A stretch of DNA of 21,253 bases from an uncultured Archangium sp. (GTDB lineage: Bacteria > Myxococcota > Myxococcia > Myxococcales > Myxococcaceae): NCBI GenBank assembly GCA_946479335.1, contig CAMLFP010000056.1:1-21253 (forward strand). Direction: 5' to 3'. The notes under the pieces are model-generated. The model saw nothing but the letters and a program-made list of their open reading frames with translations, was not told the origin of the DNA and ran no database searches. This document shows positions 1-7,156 of the stretch, piece by piece. A program made the translations under genes and the position numbers. The stretch's first letter is position 1. Each line of letters opens with the position of its first letter.

Positions 1-1
1 G

Positions 2-673
2 CTGGTCTGCTCGGAGTCAAGCGGCGTCGTCTTCTGCGACGCGATCTTCCGCGCGAAAGACAGTCGACCGAGCATCGAGCGCGCGCTCGCGACGTCAGAC
101 CTCGCGTGGTTCGAGAATCCCGGTTGGTACGCGAGTGTCGTGGTGCTGATTGATGAACCCGTGCCGACGGCCTTCGAGCAGCGCGCGAAGTTCCGGCACC
201 GTGGTGCGCTCCGCCTGCCCTCAGGGCGTCTGTGCGCGGTGGAGCAAGAACGGCTCGCGAACAACGAGCGAACTTTCCAAGGCGTAACCACGCTCGCCGC
301 GGGGACGTACCTTCTCGAGGTGCTCGAACTCGAGTGGGGTGACGAGGGCAAACGCGCCGCAGCTGAAGCCGCGCGACGCGCGAGCCCGCTGGGCCGCGTG
401 ATGGTGAAGGTGCTCGGCGTACTGTGGCTGGTGGTGACGCTCTGCGGGTTCGCGCTCACCTTCTCCGGCTGGGTTTCTCACGTGTGGCTGGTCGCGGTGG
501 TGCTGTGGTGGGGACTGACGGCGCTCGCGATGAACGTCGGCCCGGGGCGTGCGGCGCTCAACGCGGAGCACCAGACGTTGGACACGTTCCCTGCTGCTGT
601 GCTGCACCTCACGCCCCTCCCCGATGGTGACGACCTTGCCGCGCATCGCGGGGTGAAGTTCGGCAGCGGTTGA
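2..673 (+). CDS. Membrane protein of unknown function (3' part; start lies before the window)
   Basis: The frame is open from the first bases of the window to the TGA at 671-673, giving 223 visible residues. An in-frame GTG at 140 is possible, but the open frame upstream reads like ordinary protein, so I treat the gene as cut by the window edge. The visible part has a soluble stretch of about 130 residues, then two hydrophobic segments near residues 134-154 and 159-178 separated by a very short loop, and a polar tail of about 45 residues. It therefore looks like a helical hairpin in the inner membrane with a large N-terminal soluble domain. I see no catalytic motif and recognise no family. 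The gene converges on the minus-strand membrane protein that ends at 831. Being a real gene is fairly sure; its function is unknown. Confidence 0.6.
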   Translation: MVCSESSGVVFCDAIFRAKDSRPSIERALATSDLAWFENPGWYASVVVLIDEPVPTAFEQRAKFRHRGALRLPSGRLCAVEQERLANNERTFQGVTTLAAGTYLLEVLELEWGDEGKRAAAEAARRASPLGRVMVKVLGVLWLVVTLCGFALTFSGWVSHVWLVAVVLWWGLTALAMNVGPGRAALNAEHQTLDTFPAAVLHLTPLPDGDDLAAHRGVKFGSG

Positions 674-830
674 CGCAACGACCGCCGTGGGGTGCGGCGC
701 GTTCAGGAGTCGAGGCGCGCGTGCACCATTCGCCCTGGCCCCTCGCCCTGCCTCCAGTCGGCACGAGTTTGTTCGAAGCAGAGGGCCTCCACCGACAGGG
801 CACTGCGCGCTCAATAAAAACCGGCCACCC
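674..830. other. Convergent intergenic region
   Basis: This 157-bp gap lies between two genes that end towards each other. I find no convincing ORF. Its left-hand 140 bp contain a pair of similar 11-12 bp motifs, GCCTCCAGTCGG at 750-761 and GCCTCCACCGAC at 785-796. Outside them sits a short inverted pair, GCCCTG (745-750) and CAGGGC (796-801). The right-hand end holds the terminator of the minus-strand gene, listed separately. The paired motifs could be a decayed repeat, but they are short and may be chance. Confidence 0.4.
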
Positions 831-840
831 TCACGGCTGG
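811..840 (-). terminator. Intrinsic terminator of the three-TM membrane protein gene
   Basis: Read on the minus strand, CCAGCC (840-835) pairs with GGCCGG (826-821) around an 8-nt loop, with one A-C mismatch, and a run of five T (820-816) follows, then ATT. The hairpin overlaps the stop codon of the gene ending at 831. A GC stem followed by a T tract is the usual Rho-independent form. The stem is short, so it may be of moderate strength. Confidence 0.6.
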
Positions 841-1553
841 ACGACGTGCGGCAACAGCAGCGCGACGCCGAGCGACAGCACCACGTACACCCCGGCGATG
901 AGGAGGTTCAGCAGGTTCAGCTTCGACGCCACGGTGCTCGCGAGCTTCGCGTCGATGAGCCCGGAGAGTTCGTCGCGCACCATCCGCAGATCGATGCCGC
1001 TCGCGGCGTTGGCGTCGCTGCGGAAGCGCGCCAGCGTCAGCGCCTGCACGCGCGTCAGAATCGAGTTGAGTAACTTGCTCATCAGCCACCCGCGCACGCC
1101 GCCCTTCCCCGCGCCCTCCGCGAGAATCCCGTTCACCGCGCTCGTCACCTTTTCTTCGGCTTCACGCAGCGGCAGCGTCTCCGCGAGGCGGCCCGCCGTG
1201 CCCGCGCGATCAGCGTGCGCGCTGTCGTCGGTGACGCCGATGCGGTTGAAGATCAGCGTCAGCACGCGCTTGCCCAGGCTGAGCTTCTCGAGCCCCAGCA
1301 GCAACCCGCGGCCGACCGCGTTCTTCACCGCGAGCATGCCCGTCACGATGGCCAGCGCGATGAGCGAGAACACCGCCGCGATGGCGCCGCGCACCCACGA
1401 GCCGTCGGCCGCGATCCAGATGGTGCCGGCGGTCACGCAGACGCCGAGCAGCACCATGCCGAAAACAGTTCGGAGCAGCGCCTTGAGCGCCGCTCCGATG
1501 ATGGGGCCGAAGAGTTCGAGCAGACCAGCGAATGCGGGGCCTAAGTCGGGCAT
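831..1553 (-). CDS. Membrane protein of unknown function, three predicted TM helices
   Basis: This is a 240-residue protein. Two hydrophobic helices lie near residues 28-48 and 55-76, and a third at about 212-235 close to the C-terminus. Between them is a soluble stretch of about 135 residues rich in charged and Ala/Leu residues, which looks helical. The N-terminal 27 residues are amphipathic with several Gly and Pro. I recognise no family, metal site or catalytic motif. ATG at 1553 is the first start in the frame; no clear Shine-Dalgarno stands before it. The gene runs in the same direction as the NlpC/P60 lipoprotein gene upstream, but a strong hairpin repeat lies between them, so they are probably separate units. 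It has its own terminator over its stop codon. The gene looks real from frame length and coherent TM pattern; its function is unknown. Confidence 0.65.
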   Translation of the reverse strand: MPDLGPAFAGLLELFGPIIGAALKALLRTVFGMVLLGVCVTAGTIWIAADGSWVRGAIAAVFSLIALAIVTGMLAVKNAVGRGLLLGLEKLSLGKRVLTLIFNRIGVTDDSAHADRAGTAGRLAETLPLREAEEKVTSAVNGILAEGAGKGGVRGWLMSKLLNSILTRVQALTLARFRSDANAASGIDLRMVRDELSGLIDAKLASTVASKLNLLNLLIAGVYVVLSLGVALLLPHVVQP

Positions 1554-1580
1554 GGGGCGCAGCTTGTAGCTGACTTTCGC

Positions 1581-1624
1581 CCCTCACCCCCGGCTTCGCC
1601 GGACCCTCTCCCCGCGGGAGAGGG
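1581..1624. repeat. Dispersed-type palindromic repeat, double hairpin
   Basis: The segment holds two adjacent perfect inverted repeats. The first is CCGGC-TTC-GCCGG at 1590-1602. The second is CCCTCTCCC-CGC-GGGAGAGGG at 1604-1624, a 9-bp stem with a 3-nt loop. The CCCTCACCCC...CCCTCTCCC...GGGAGAGGG pattern is one I know as a dispersed intergenic repeat in many GC-rich proteobacteria and relatives. It lies 11 bp past the stop of the minus-strand lipoprotein gene, where it could end or stabilise that transcript, but no T tract follows. Copy number cannot be judged from this window. Confidence 0.65.
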
Positions 1625-1635
1625 CACCGCGGCGA

Positions 1636-2484
1636 TTACCAGCCCGCGCGGCGGATGGTCTTGTACGCGCTGGTGACGCTGCGGAGGTTGTGCACGATGC
1701 CGTAGCTGCAGCCGCGCGCCTCGTAGGTCCAGAAGTTGCCCCACGCGTCACCCGATTCGTAGAGCACGATGTGGCCGGCGCCGTTCGAGTTGTACACGAG
1801 CGCGTCACCCTTCACCGCGCTGGCGCGGGCGATGGTGCTCCACTGCGAGTTGCTGCCGACGAAGGTCGCGGTGCTGTACGGGTGCGCGTCGACCGAGAGG
1901 TCGGTGTTCGAGGAGGGGATCTGCCAGATCTTCGCGACGTAGCCGGAGCAGTCGGCGCCGTAGCTCCCGCCGTGGCTGCACGACGGGCAGTTGCCGGTGC
2001 ACGAGCCCCTGGTGCTGCTGGTCGCGCCCGACGACAGCCAGCGCCCGTGGCCCCACCAGTACGAGAAGCCCACCCCGGCCTGCGCGCGCACGATGGCTGC
2101 GTCACGCGCCGTCGAGGTGCCCGTGCCGCCCGTCGACGGCGAGGAGACCAGCGTCAGGTACGCGCCCGACGACCAGCCCGTCACGCCGTTGTACTTGATG
2201 TTGTAGAAGCCGTTGCTCGGCGACGCGGTGTTCACCGTCGTCACCGTCGCCCCGCCGGGGATGACCAGCCGCACCGCGTAGCTGGTGCCCGGGCCCGAAC
2301 GCAGGTTGAGGCCCGTCGTCGTCTTCAACGTCGACCCGATGGCCACGCCGGCGCTCAGCTCACCTTCGATGGTCGCGCTCTCGTCGGCGGAGGTCAGCTC
2401 CGTGCCCTCGCCTCCCTGCCGAAACTCCGAGTTCCCCGCGCAGCTCAGGAAGGCAACCGTCAGCAGACCGAACGTCTTCTTCAT
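1636..2484 (-). CDS. SH3b and NlpC/P60-like (C40) cell-wall peptidase, putative lipoprotein
   Basis: This is a 282-residue protein. I chose the ATG at 2484 rather than the longer frame starting at 2568, because it opens directly with a lipoprotein-type signal: MKKTFGLLTVAFLSC, with Cys15 as lipidation site (the -3 Phe makes the lipobox non-ideal). Residues 47-113 resemble a bacterial SH3 domain, with the typical GLNLRSGPGTSY motif. After a Ser/Thr/Gly linker comes an NlpC/P60-like domain at about 126-282. Its likely catalytic Cys is C179 in YGADCSGYVAKIW and its likely His is H238 in GAGHIVLY. The family cleaves stem peptides of peptidoglycan, and SH3b usually binds the wall. A Cys-rich insert (CTGNCPSC, 162-169) precedes the active site and may form disulfides. 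The protein probably sits in the outer membrane or periplasm. Substrate is unknown. Confidence 0.8.
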   Translation of the reverse strand: MKKTFGLLTVAFLSCAGNSEFRQGGEGTELTSADESATIEGELSAGVAIGSTLKTTTGLNLRSGPGTSYAVRLVIPGGATVTTVNTASPSNGFYNIKYNGVTGWSSGAYLTLVSSPSTGGTGTSTARDAAIVRAQAGVGFSYWWGHGRWLSSGATSSTRGSCTGNCPSCSHGGSYGADCSGYVAKIWQIPSSNTDLSVDAHPYSTATFVGSNSQWSTIARASAVKGDALVYNSNGAGHIVLYESGDAWGNFWTYEARGCSYGIVHNLRSVTSAYKTIRRAGW

Positions 2485-2669
2485 GCCCGCGCCGGTTTGC
2501 GAACCGCGTGCCGAACATTTGCGTCGCTCGGGAAACTCCGCCCCGATGACAACTCGTTTGACACTCACCGGCGCGGTCAGGCGGCCCGCTGGCTGTATGG
2601 AATCAGGGCAGTCGTCTGAAATGCTGACACGGTGACGGGCGCGTCGATGCGTGATTTCACGCCGGCCCC
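2485..2669. promoter_or_regulatory. Divergent intergenic region between lipoprotein and NHL-like genes
   Basis: This 185-bp gap separates two divergently transcribed genes, so it should carry both promoters. On the plus strand there is a perfect TTGACA at 2558-2563, but no good -10 hexamer at the normal 16-18 bp spacing. A short inverted repeat CGGTT-TGCG-AACCG (2493-2506) stands 8 bp upstream of the lipoprotein start and could be an operator. I find no riboswitch-like or small-ORF signal here. The promoter assignments are weak. Confidence 0.35.
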
Positions 2670-3776
2670 ATGAATCGCCCCACGCGCATCGCGCTCGTCG
2701 TGGTCATCGCGCTGGCCGGAGCGCTGGTCTGGTGGCTGGCCCGCCCTGCTCCGCTGCCCGTCATGGAGATGGTGGATGACCTGACTTCAGACGGCGGCGC
2801 AGCCCCGCCCGCGAGGTCCACGGTCGACCGGCTCCGTGCGGCGGCAGAGAAGAAGGGAGACGCCGGGGTCCTCAAGGGCATCGCCGGGAGCGCCGGGCAC
2901 GTCGCCAGCTTCACGTGGGGCAGCGGCGAAGGGCAGCTGGGCAAGTCGGCCGCTGACGAGTCGAACCCCGAGGGGCCGATGAGCCTCACCGTCGACGCCC
3001 TGGGGAACACGTGGATCCTCGACCAGGTGAACAACCGCCTGGTGAAGGTGGGGCCCGACGGCAAGCCGCTGGGCACGGTGCCCATCCCCGTGCAGGCGGC
3101 GCAAGACGTGGCGGTCACCGCCGACGGCACCGCGCTGGTGCTCGACCGGCTCGTCGACAAGTCGGTGGCGGTCATCGGGCCCGACGGGAAGCCGAAGGGC
3201 GAGCTCCCCATCGTCGGCAAGGGGCTCGAGGAAGGCGGCGCGTCGACCGGCCTCTTCTCCGATGGCAACGACGTCTACGTCGAGCGCGAACACGGCGATT
3301 CGGTGCGCATCGGCGACAGCTCCGGCAAGGCGAGCAGCGATCGCCCCGAGGTGCCGGGCCGGCCGGCGGGCGACAACCGCACGTACCTCACCGCAGGCAT
3401 CGTCGACGGGCAGGCGGGCCTCGTGCTGGTGACGGCCATCGACAAACAGACGCAGCAGCACCGCTTCACGCGGCAGTTGCCGCTGGGCCAGCCGGTGGTG
3501 GGCCTCAACGCGCTCGACGCCGACCAGAGCGGCATCATCTACCTCGGCGTCATCGTCGAGCAGCCGGGCTCCACGCCGGAGACGCCGGTGTTCGGCGTGA
3601 CGCTGTTGTGCCTCGACCCGACCGATGGGCGCCCGCTGGCCGCGACGCAGCTGCCCGCGAACTCCACGCCCGAGGAGACGTTCCGCGAGGTGTACGTGAT
3701 GCCGCAGGGAGGCGTGGTGGTGCTGCTGCGCACCGCGCTGGGCGCGGAGCTGGTGCGGTACCAGTGCGGGCAGTAG
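2670..3776 (+). CDS. Membrane-anchored NHL/beta-propeller-like protein of unknown function
   Basis: This is a 368-residue protein. A single hydrophobic helix at about residues 7-24 follows an Arg-containing N-terminus and would act as a signal anchor. The rest is probably periplasmic. From about residue 75 the chain shows beta-propeller-like blades. Two are clear: residues 95-135 (PEGPMSLTVDALGNTWILD then NRLVKVGPDGKPLG) and 137-178 (AQDVAVTADGTALVLD then SVAVIGPDGKPKG). This D-x-x-G-N/T-x-x-x-x-D plus V-x-x-x-GPDGK pattern is typical of NHL-type repeats. Later blades are degenerate. The family mostly serves as a binding scaffold, and no catalytic residue is evident. The ATG at 2670 has no obvious Shine-Dalgarno. 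The gene converges with the minus-strand gene ending at 3789, with only 12 bp between stops and no terminator visible between them. Being a gene is sure; the role is unknown. Confidence 0.7.
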   Translation: MNRPTRIALVVVIALAGALVWWLARPAPLPVMEMVDDLTSDGGAAPPARSTVDRLRAAAEKKGDAGVLKGIAGSAGHVASFTWGSGEGQLGKSAADESNPEGPMSLTVDALGNTWILDQVNNRLVKVGPDGKPLGTVPIPVQAAQDVAVTADGTALVLDRLVDKSVAVIGPDGKPKGELPIVGKGLEEGGASTGLFSDGNDVYVEREHGDSVRIGDSSGKASSDRPEVPGRPAGDNRTYLTAGIVDGQAGLVLVTAIDKQTQQHRFTRQLPLGQPVVGLNALDADQSGIIYLGVIVEQPGSTPETPVFGVTLLCLDPTDGRPLAATQLPANSTPEETFREVYVMPQGGVVVLLRTALGAELVRYQCGQ

Positions 3777-3788
3777 GCGTCGCTTCGG

Positions 3789-5681
3789 CTACTGGCGCAG
3801 CGCTTCGGTGAACGCGCCCTGCACCTGCGTGGCGTCGCGGCCGGAGGCCTCCACCAGCGCGCGCCAGGCCTGCGTGTCGAGCGGCGGCTTCGTCTCGGGC
3901 GCGGTCGTGCCCACCGACACCAACACCGGCACGATGTAGCGCTGCTCCGAGGGCTGCGGGGTGAGGCCCTTCACGTCGCCCTGCAGCGTCATCTTCGGCG
4001 GCGAGGTGAACGTCACCGCGAGCTCGCGGCGCGAGATGCCCACCACCCCTGCGTGCTGGCGCTCTCCGGGCAGCGCGATGGGTGATGACGAGGCGGCACG
4101 CACGTCGCCGGCGAAGCGCGGGTCGGCCCTCCAGCCGGCCACCCAGCGGCGGGCCTCGGCGGCCTCCTTCGAGGTAGCGCGCGACGGGTCGGCCAGCGCG
4201 GCGAGGCTCTTGAGGCGCGGCGCGAGGGCCTTCGCGTCACCGGCGAGGCGGCCCAGCTGCGCGTCGGTGAGCGCCTGCGCGAGGCGCTCCATCGCCACCG
4301 CGGCGCGCGCGTAGACCTCGGGCGTCGGCTCGACTTCGAGCACCGGCGGCACCAGCAGCCGCACCTGAAGCAGGCTCTTCTCGCCCTCTTCACGTTCAAT
4401 CTCGTCACCGCGGGAGCGCCCCTCGGCGGCCCCACCCATCAACACCGCGAAGGAGACCTGCAGGCGATCTCTCCAGTCGCCATCGAAGTGCACGCCGGCC
4501 TCGTCGGCGCCACCGAGCGGCGCCAGCCACGCCTCGCTCGCCGACGCGAAGGTGTCTTGCGAGGGCTTCACGCGCCCATCCGCGACGGCCTGGGTCAGCT
4601 CCGCCAGGGCCTCGCGGCGTTCGGCGCCGGCCAGCCCGTCGAAGAACCGCGAGAACGCGGTCGACGGCGCGCCCATCAACCCCGGCGGGAGGCGCTCTTC
4701 TTCGGGCAACCCCTCGAGGAAGGCGCTCAGCTCCACCAGCGCGTTCGCCGCGTCGCCCCGGGTGCGCTCCTTCCACAACACGATGCGCTCGTGCGCCGGT
4801 GCGCCGAGGAAGGCGTCGCGCCGCGCGCGGATCTTCTCCCACGTGGCGAGGAGCTTCGGGTCTTTCTGCAGCAGCTCGAGGAAGAGCAGCACCGCCGCCG
4901 AGCCGGCCCGCGAGCGCTCGAAGGGTTGCTCCAGCGCGCGCGCGCGCACCCAGCCGCACGCCAGCTCCGTCTTTCCGTTCCACGGCGCAGGGGCGTCGAG
5001 CGCACCGGGCGCTTCGCTGAGTCGGGAAATCTCCGCGTCGGTGGCGAGCGAGGCGTCGGCGTCAGCGCGCGCGACAGCGAGCACCTTCGCGCGATCGAGG
5101 CACGCCAGCCCCGCAGCCACGCGACCGGCGAGCACCAGCGCGCCTTCTTTCAGGTCACCGGTGGCGGTCTGCCGGCGGGCGAGCACCTGGTTCAACACCC
5201 GCGTCCAGAACTCGCGACGCTGGGGCTCGAGCTCGCCCTCTTCAGCGAGCAACGCGTTGAGCTCGGTCTGCCGCACGGCCCACGCGACCGCGTCGACCGG
5301 GAGCAGCAGCTTCGGCTCCGCGGGGTCGAACGGCGCGCGCAGCTTCGCGGCGGTCTTCTTCTCGAGCGGGTTGTCAGAGGCGATCTCCGTGTCGCGCACG
5401 GCGGCGAACGACTTCGCGAGCGCACCGGCCTCCACTCCGCGGCCAGCGGCGAGGTCGACGGGGGCGGCCTCCACGCGCAGCTTCACGGTGCGCGGCAGCC
5501 CCTTGAGGAACGCCTTCACCTTCTCCTCACCGTGCGTCGCGACAGCATCGGGCGAGGCCCCCAGCGCCTTCACCCCGGCGAGGTCATACGAATACTCGCG
5601 CGCGCCATCGGGCAACGGCTTCACCGCGTACGGCGAGAGGTCGACCATCGGCGCGGCGGCGAGCACCAGGCTGAGCAGCAT
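3789..5681 (-). CDS. Large putative exported protein of unknown function, coupled to a response regulator
   Basis: This is a 630-residue protein. Two starts compete: GTG at 5687, which gives a GTGA overlap with the response regulator stop, and ATG at 5681. I prefer the ATG because GGAG stands 5 nt before it (GGAGTGACC-ATG). The N-terminus, MLLSLVLAAAPMVDL, looks like a short signal peptide. The rest is Ala/Leu/Glu/Arg-rich and largely helical, with no TM segment. A more beta-like stretch at about 530-590 has Val/Thr/Pro-rich text (YIVPVLVSVGTT). I see no catalytic motif, no repeat of clear period and no family I know. Its start is fused to the end of the upstream response regulator gene, so the two are surely co-translated. 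A role in the same response is possible but unproven. The base composition matches its neighbours. Confidence 0.65.
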   Translation of the reverse strand: MLLSLVLAAAPMVDLSPYAVKPLPDGAREYSYDLAGVKALGASPDAVATHGEEKVKAFLKGLPRTVKLRVEAAPVDLAAGRGVEAGALAKSFAAVRDTEIASDNPLEKKTAAKLRAPFDPAEPKLLLPVDAVAWAVRQTELNALLAEEGELEPQRREFWTRVLNQVLARRQTATGDLKEGALVLAGRVAAGLACLDRAKVLAVARADADASLATDAEISRLSEAPGALDAPAPWNGKTELACGWVRARALEQPFERSRAGSAAVLLFLELLQKDPKLLATWEKIRARRDAFLGAPAHERIVLWKERTRGDAANALVELSAFLEGLPEEERLPPGLMGAPSTAFSRFFDGLAGAERREALAELTQAVADGRVKPSQDTFASASEAWLAPLGGADEAGVHFDGDWRDRLQVSFAVLMGGAAEGRSRGDEIEREEGEKSLLQVRLLVPPVLEVEPTPEVYARAAVAMERLAQALTDAQLGRLAGDAKALAPRLKSLAALADPSRATSKEAAEARRWVAGWRADPRFAGDVRAASSSPIALPGERQHAGVVGISRRELAVTFTSPPKMTLQGDVKGLTPQPSEQRYIVPVLVSVGTTAPETKPPLDTQAWRALVEASGRDATQVQGAFTEALRQ

Positions 5682-5683
5682 GG

Positions 5684-6061
5684 TCACTCCGGCAGCGAGA
5701 GGAGCCGGCGGACGGTGTCGAGCACCTCCTGCGCCTTCACCGGCTTGATGAGGTAGGCCGACGCGCCGATCTTCATCGCGCGCTCGCGGTCTTCCTCCGC
5801 CGACTCGGTGGTGATGATGACGATGGGGAGCTTCGCGTTCGCCGCGTCGCCGCGGAGGTGCGCGGTCAACTTCAGGCCATCGAGCACCGGCATGTTGATG
5901 TCGGTCAGCACGATGTCGAACTTGCCACCCTGGAACTTCTTGATGGCCTCGGCGCCGTCTTGCGCCTCGACACAGACGATGTCGCCGATGCGCTGGAGCG
6001 CGTACATCACGCTGCGCCGCAGCTGCATCGAGTCATCAACGACCAACGCACGAATACTCAT
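5684..6061 (-). CDS. Single-domain CheY-like response regulator
   Basis: This is a 125-residue receiver domain without output domain, the size of CheY. The acidic pair is D9 D10 (VVDDS) and the phosphoacceptor is D54 (LTDINMP). The conserved Thr is T84 (IITTE) and the Lys is K106 (LIKP), so all key residues are intact. The ATG at 6061 has no clear Shine-Dalgarno; instead a 9-bp inverted repeat abuts the start codon (separate entry). The gene lies 51 bp after cheB and its stop is fused to the start of the exported protein gene. As it closes a chemosensory cluster, it could take phosphate from the CheA encoded here, in parallel with the cheY at 13098-13472. It may equally serve another kinase. 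Family is certain; partner is inferred. Confidence 0.9.
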   Translation of the reverse strand: MSIRALVVDDSMQLRRSVMYALQRIGDIVCVEAQDGAEAIKKFQGGKFDIVLTDINMPVLDGLKLTAHLRGDAANAKLPIVIITTESAEEDRERAMKIGASAYLIKPVKAQEVLDTVRRLLSLPE

Positions 6062-6092
6062 TGCGCGGCGGAAGGTAACAACTCGCCGCGCA
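6062..6092. promoter_or_regulatory. 9-bp perfect inverted repeat abutting the response regulator start codon
   Basis: TGCGCGGCG (6062-6070) and CGCCGCGCA (6084-6092) form a perfect inverted repeat around 13 nt. The near arm ends directly at the ATG of the minus-strand response regulator gene (6061). In mRNA this would be a very stable hairpin over the ribosome-binding region. No T tract follows it in the minus direction, so it does not look like a classical terminator. It could be an operator, a translational control hairpin or an RNA processing site in the only sizeable gap downstream of cheY. Confidence 0.5.
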
Positions 6093-6112
6093 GTGTGCGT
6101 GGCGGTTTTTCT

Positions 6113-7156
6113 TCAACGCAACGCGCGGGCCAGCGTGGGGCCCAATTGGTCCAACGGTAACGTCTTCTTCACGGCGCCGGTCTTGATGGCGGCCTCGGGC
6201 ATGCCGAAGACCACGGCTGACGACTCCGCCTCGGCCCACACCTCGATGCCCGCCTTGTCGAGCGCCTTCACGCCCTTCGCGCCGTCGTGGCCCATGCCGG
6301 TGAGCACCAGCGCGCGGGTGTCGGCGGGCGCGTGGCGCGCGGCGCTGGCGAAGAGACGATCGACCGAGGGCGCGTGGGCGTCGTTGGGCGCCGAGGGGCT
6401 GACCGCCAGCACCAGGCGCTCTCCGCGCACCGCGAGCTCGAGCTGCTCACCGCCCGGCGCGACGTACACCCGGCCGGGGAGCACGCGCGCGCCGTCGGTG
6501 GCCTCCGCGACGCGAAACGGGAGCGCCTGGTCGAGCCGCTCCGCGAAGGCCTGCGTGAAGCGCGCGGGCATGTGCTGCGCCACCACCACGCAGACCGGGA
6601 GCCCGGCGAGCGACTCCAGCACCTTCTGCACCGCGGGCGGCCCGCCGGTGGAGGCGCCGATGAGCACCAGCTTCACGGCCTCCTCGGGCTTCGGCGGGAG
6701 CGGCTCGGTGATGCGCTTCTGCGCGGCGCGGGGCGCGGGCTTCGGGGCCTCGGGCTTGCGCATGAAGGGCGCGGAGCGGAGCTTGGCGACGAGATCTGCG
6801 CGGATGGCGCCGTACCCCGCGTCATCGCCGGTGGGCCGCGCCACGAAGTCGAACGCGCCCAGCTGCAGCGCCTTGAAGACGTCGGACTGGTGCGCGTACG
6901 ACGAGACCACGACGACGGGCGTCGGCTTGCTGGCGTTGAGCAACCGCAAGAAGGTGTACCCGTCCATCTTCGGCATCTCGAGGTCGAGGGTGATGACGTC
7001 GGGCGAGAGCTGGTGCGTGAGCTTGAGGCCCTCCTCGCCGTCGGCGGCGCGCCCGATGACCTCGATGCCGGGGGCCAGCTCCAGCACGCGCGCCAGCGCC
7101 CGGCGGCTGGTGGCGGAGTCATCGACGATGAGGACGCGAATCTTCCCGGCGGTCAT
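6113..7156 (-). CDS. cheB: CheB: chemoreceptor glutamate methylesterase/deamidase with receiver domain
   Basis: This is a 347-residue protein with the full CheB layout. The receiver domain (about 5-120) has D12 D13 (VDDS) and phosphoacceptor D58 (LDLEMPKMDG). A linker follows, then the methylesterase domain (about 160-347). Its catalytic triad is visible: S169 in GASTGGPP, H195 in AQHMPARF and D291 in GMGHDGAKG. CheB removes methyl groups from receptor glutamates and is activated by phosphorylation from CheA. The lysine expected at the end of strand 5 of the receiver is R107 (FVARP), an unusual change at a residue normally needed for the phospho-switch. The ATG at 7156 overlaps the cheR stop by 4 bp (ATGA) and has GGAGG 8 nt upstream. 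No NWETF-type receptor tether applies to CheB itself. Identification is secure. Confidence 0.96.
   Translation of the reverse strand: MTAGKIRVLIVDDSATSRRALARVLELAPGIEVIGRAADGEEGLKLTHQLSPDVITLDLEMPKMDGYTFLRLLNASKPTPVVVVSSYAHQSDVFKALQLGAFDFVARPTGDDAGYGAIRADLVAKLRSAPFMRKPEAPKPAPRAAQKRITEPLPPKPEEAVKLVLIGASTGGPPAVQKVLESLAGLPVCVVVAQHMPARFTQAFAERLDQALPFRVAEATDGARVLPGRVYVAPGGEQLELAVRGERLVLAVSPSAPNDAHAPSVDRLFASAARHAPADTRALVLTGMGHDGAKGVKALDKAGIEVWAEAESSAVVFGMPEAAIKTGAVKKTLPLDQLGPTLARALR

Noticed and set aside
740..810. Possible tRNA remnant (TTCGAA with GGAGGC-like flanks on the minus strand)
   Set aside because: No acceptor stem, anticodon arm or CCA context can be drawn; the resemblance is limited to short words.
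221..814. Long minus-strand frame opposite the first membrane protein
   Set aside because: Arg/Glu/His-rich text with no fold-like pattern; it is a shadow of the plus-strand gene, which has coherent TM helices.
4488..5756. Plus-strand frames of about 400 residues opposite the large exported protein
   Set aside because: Composition is that of a GC-rich antisense shadow (Arg/Ala/Glu/His or Ser/Arg/Ala), and the opposite strand has a signal peptide, ribosome site and operon context.
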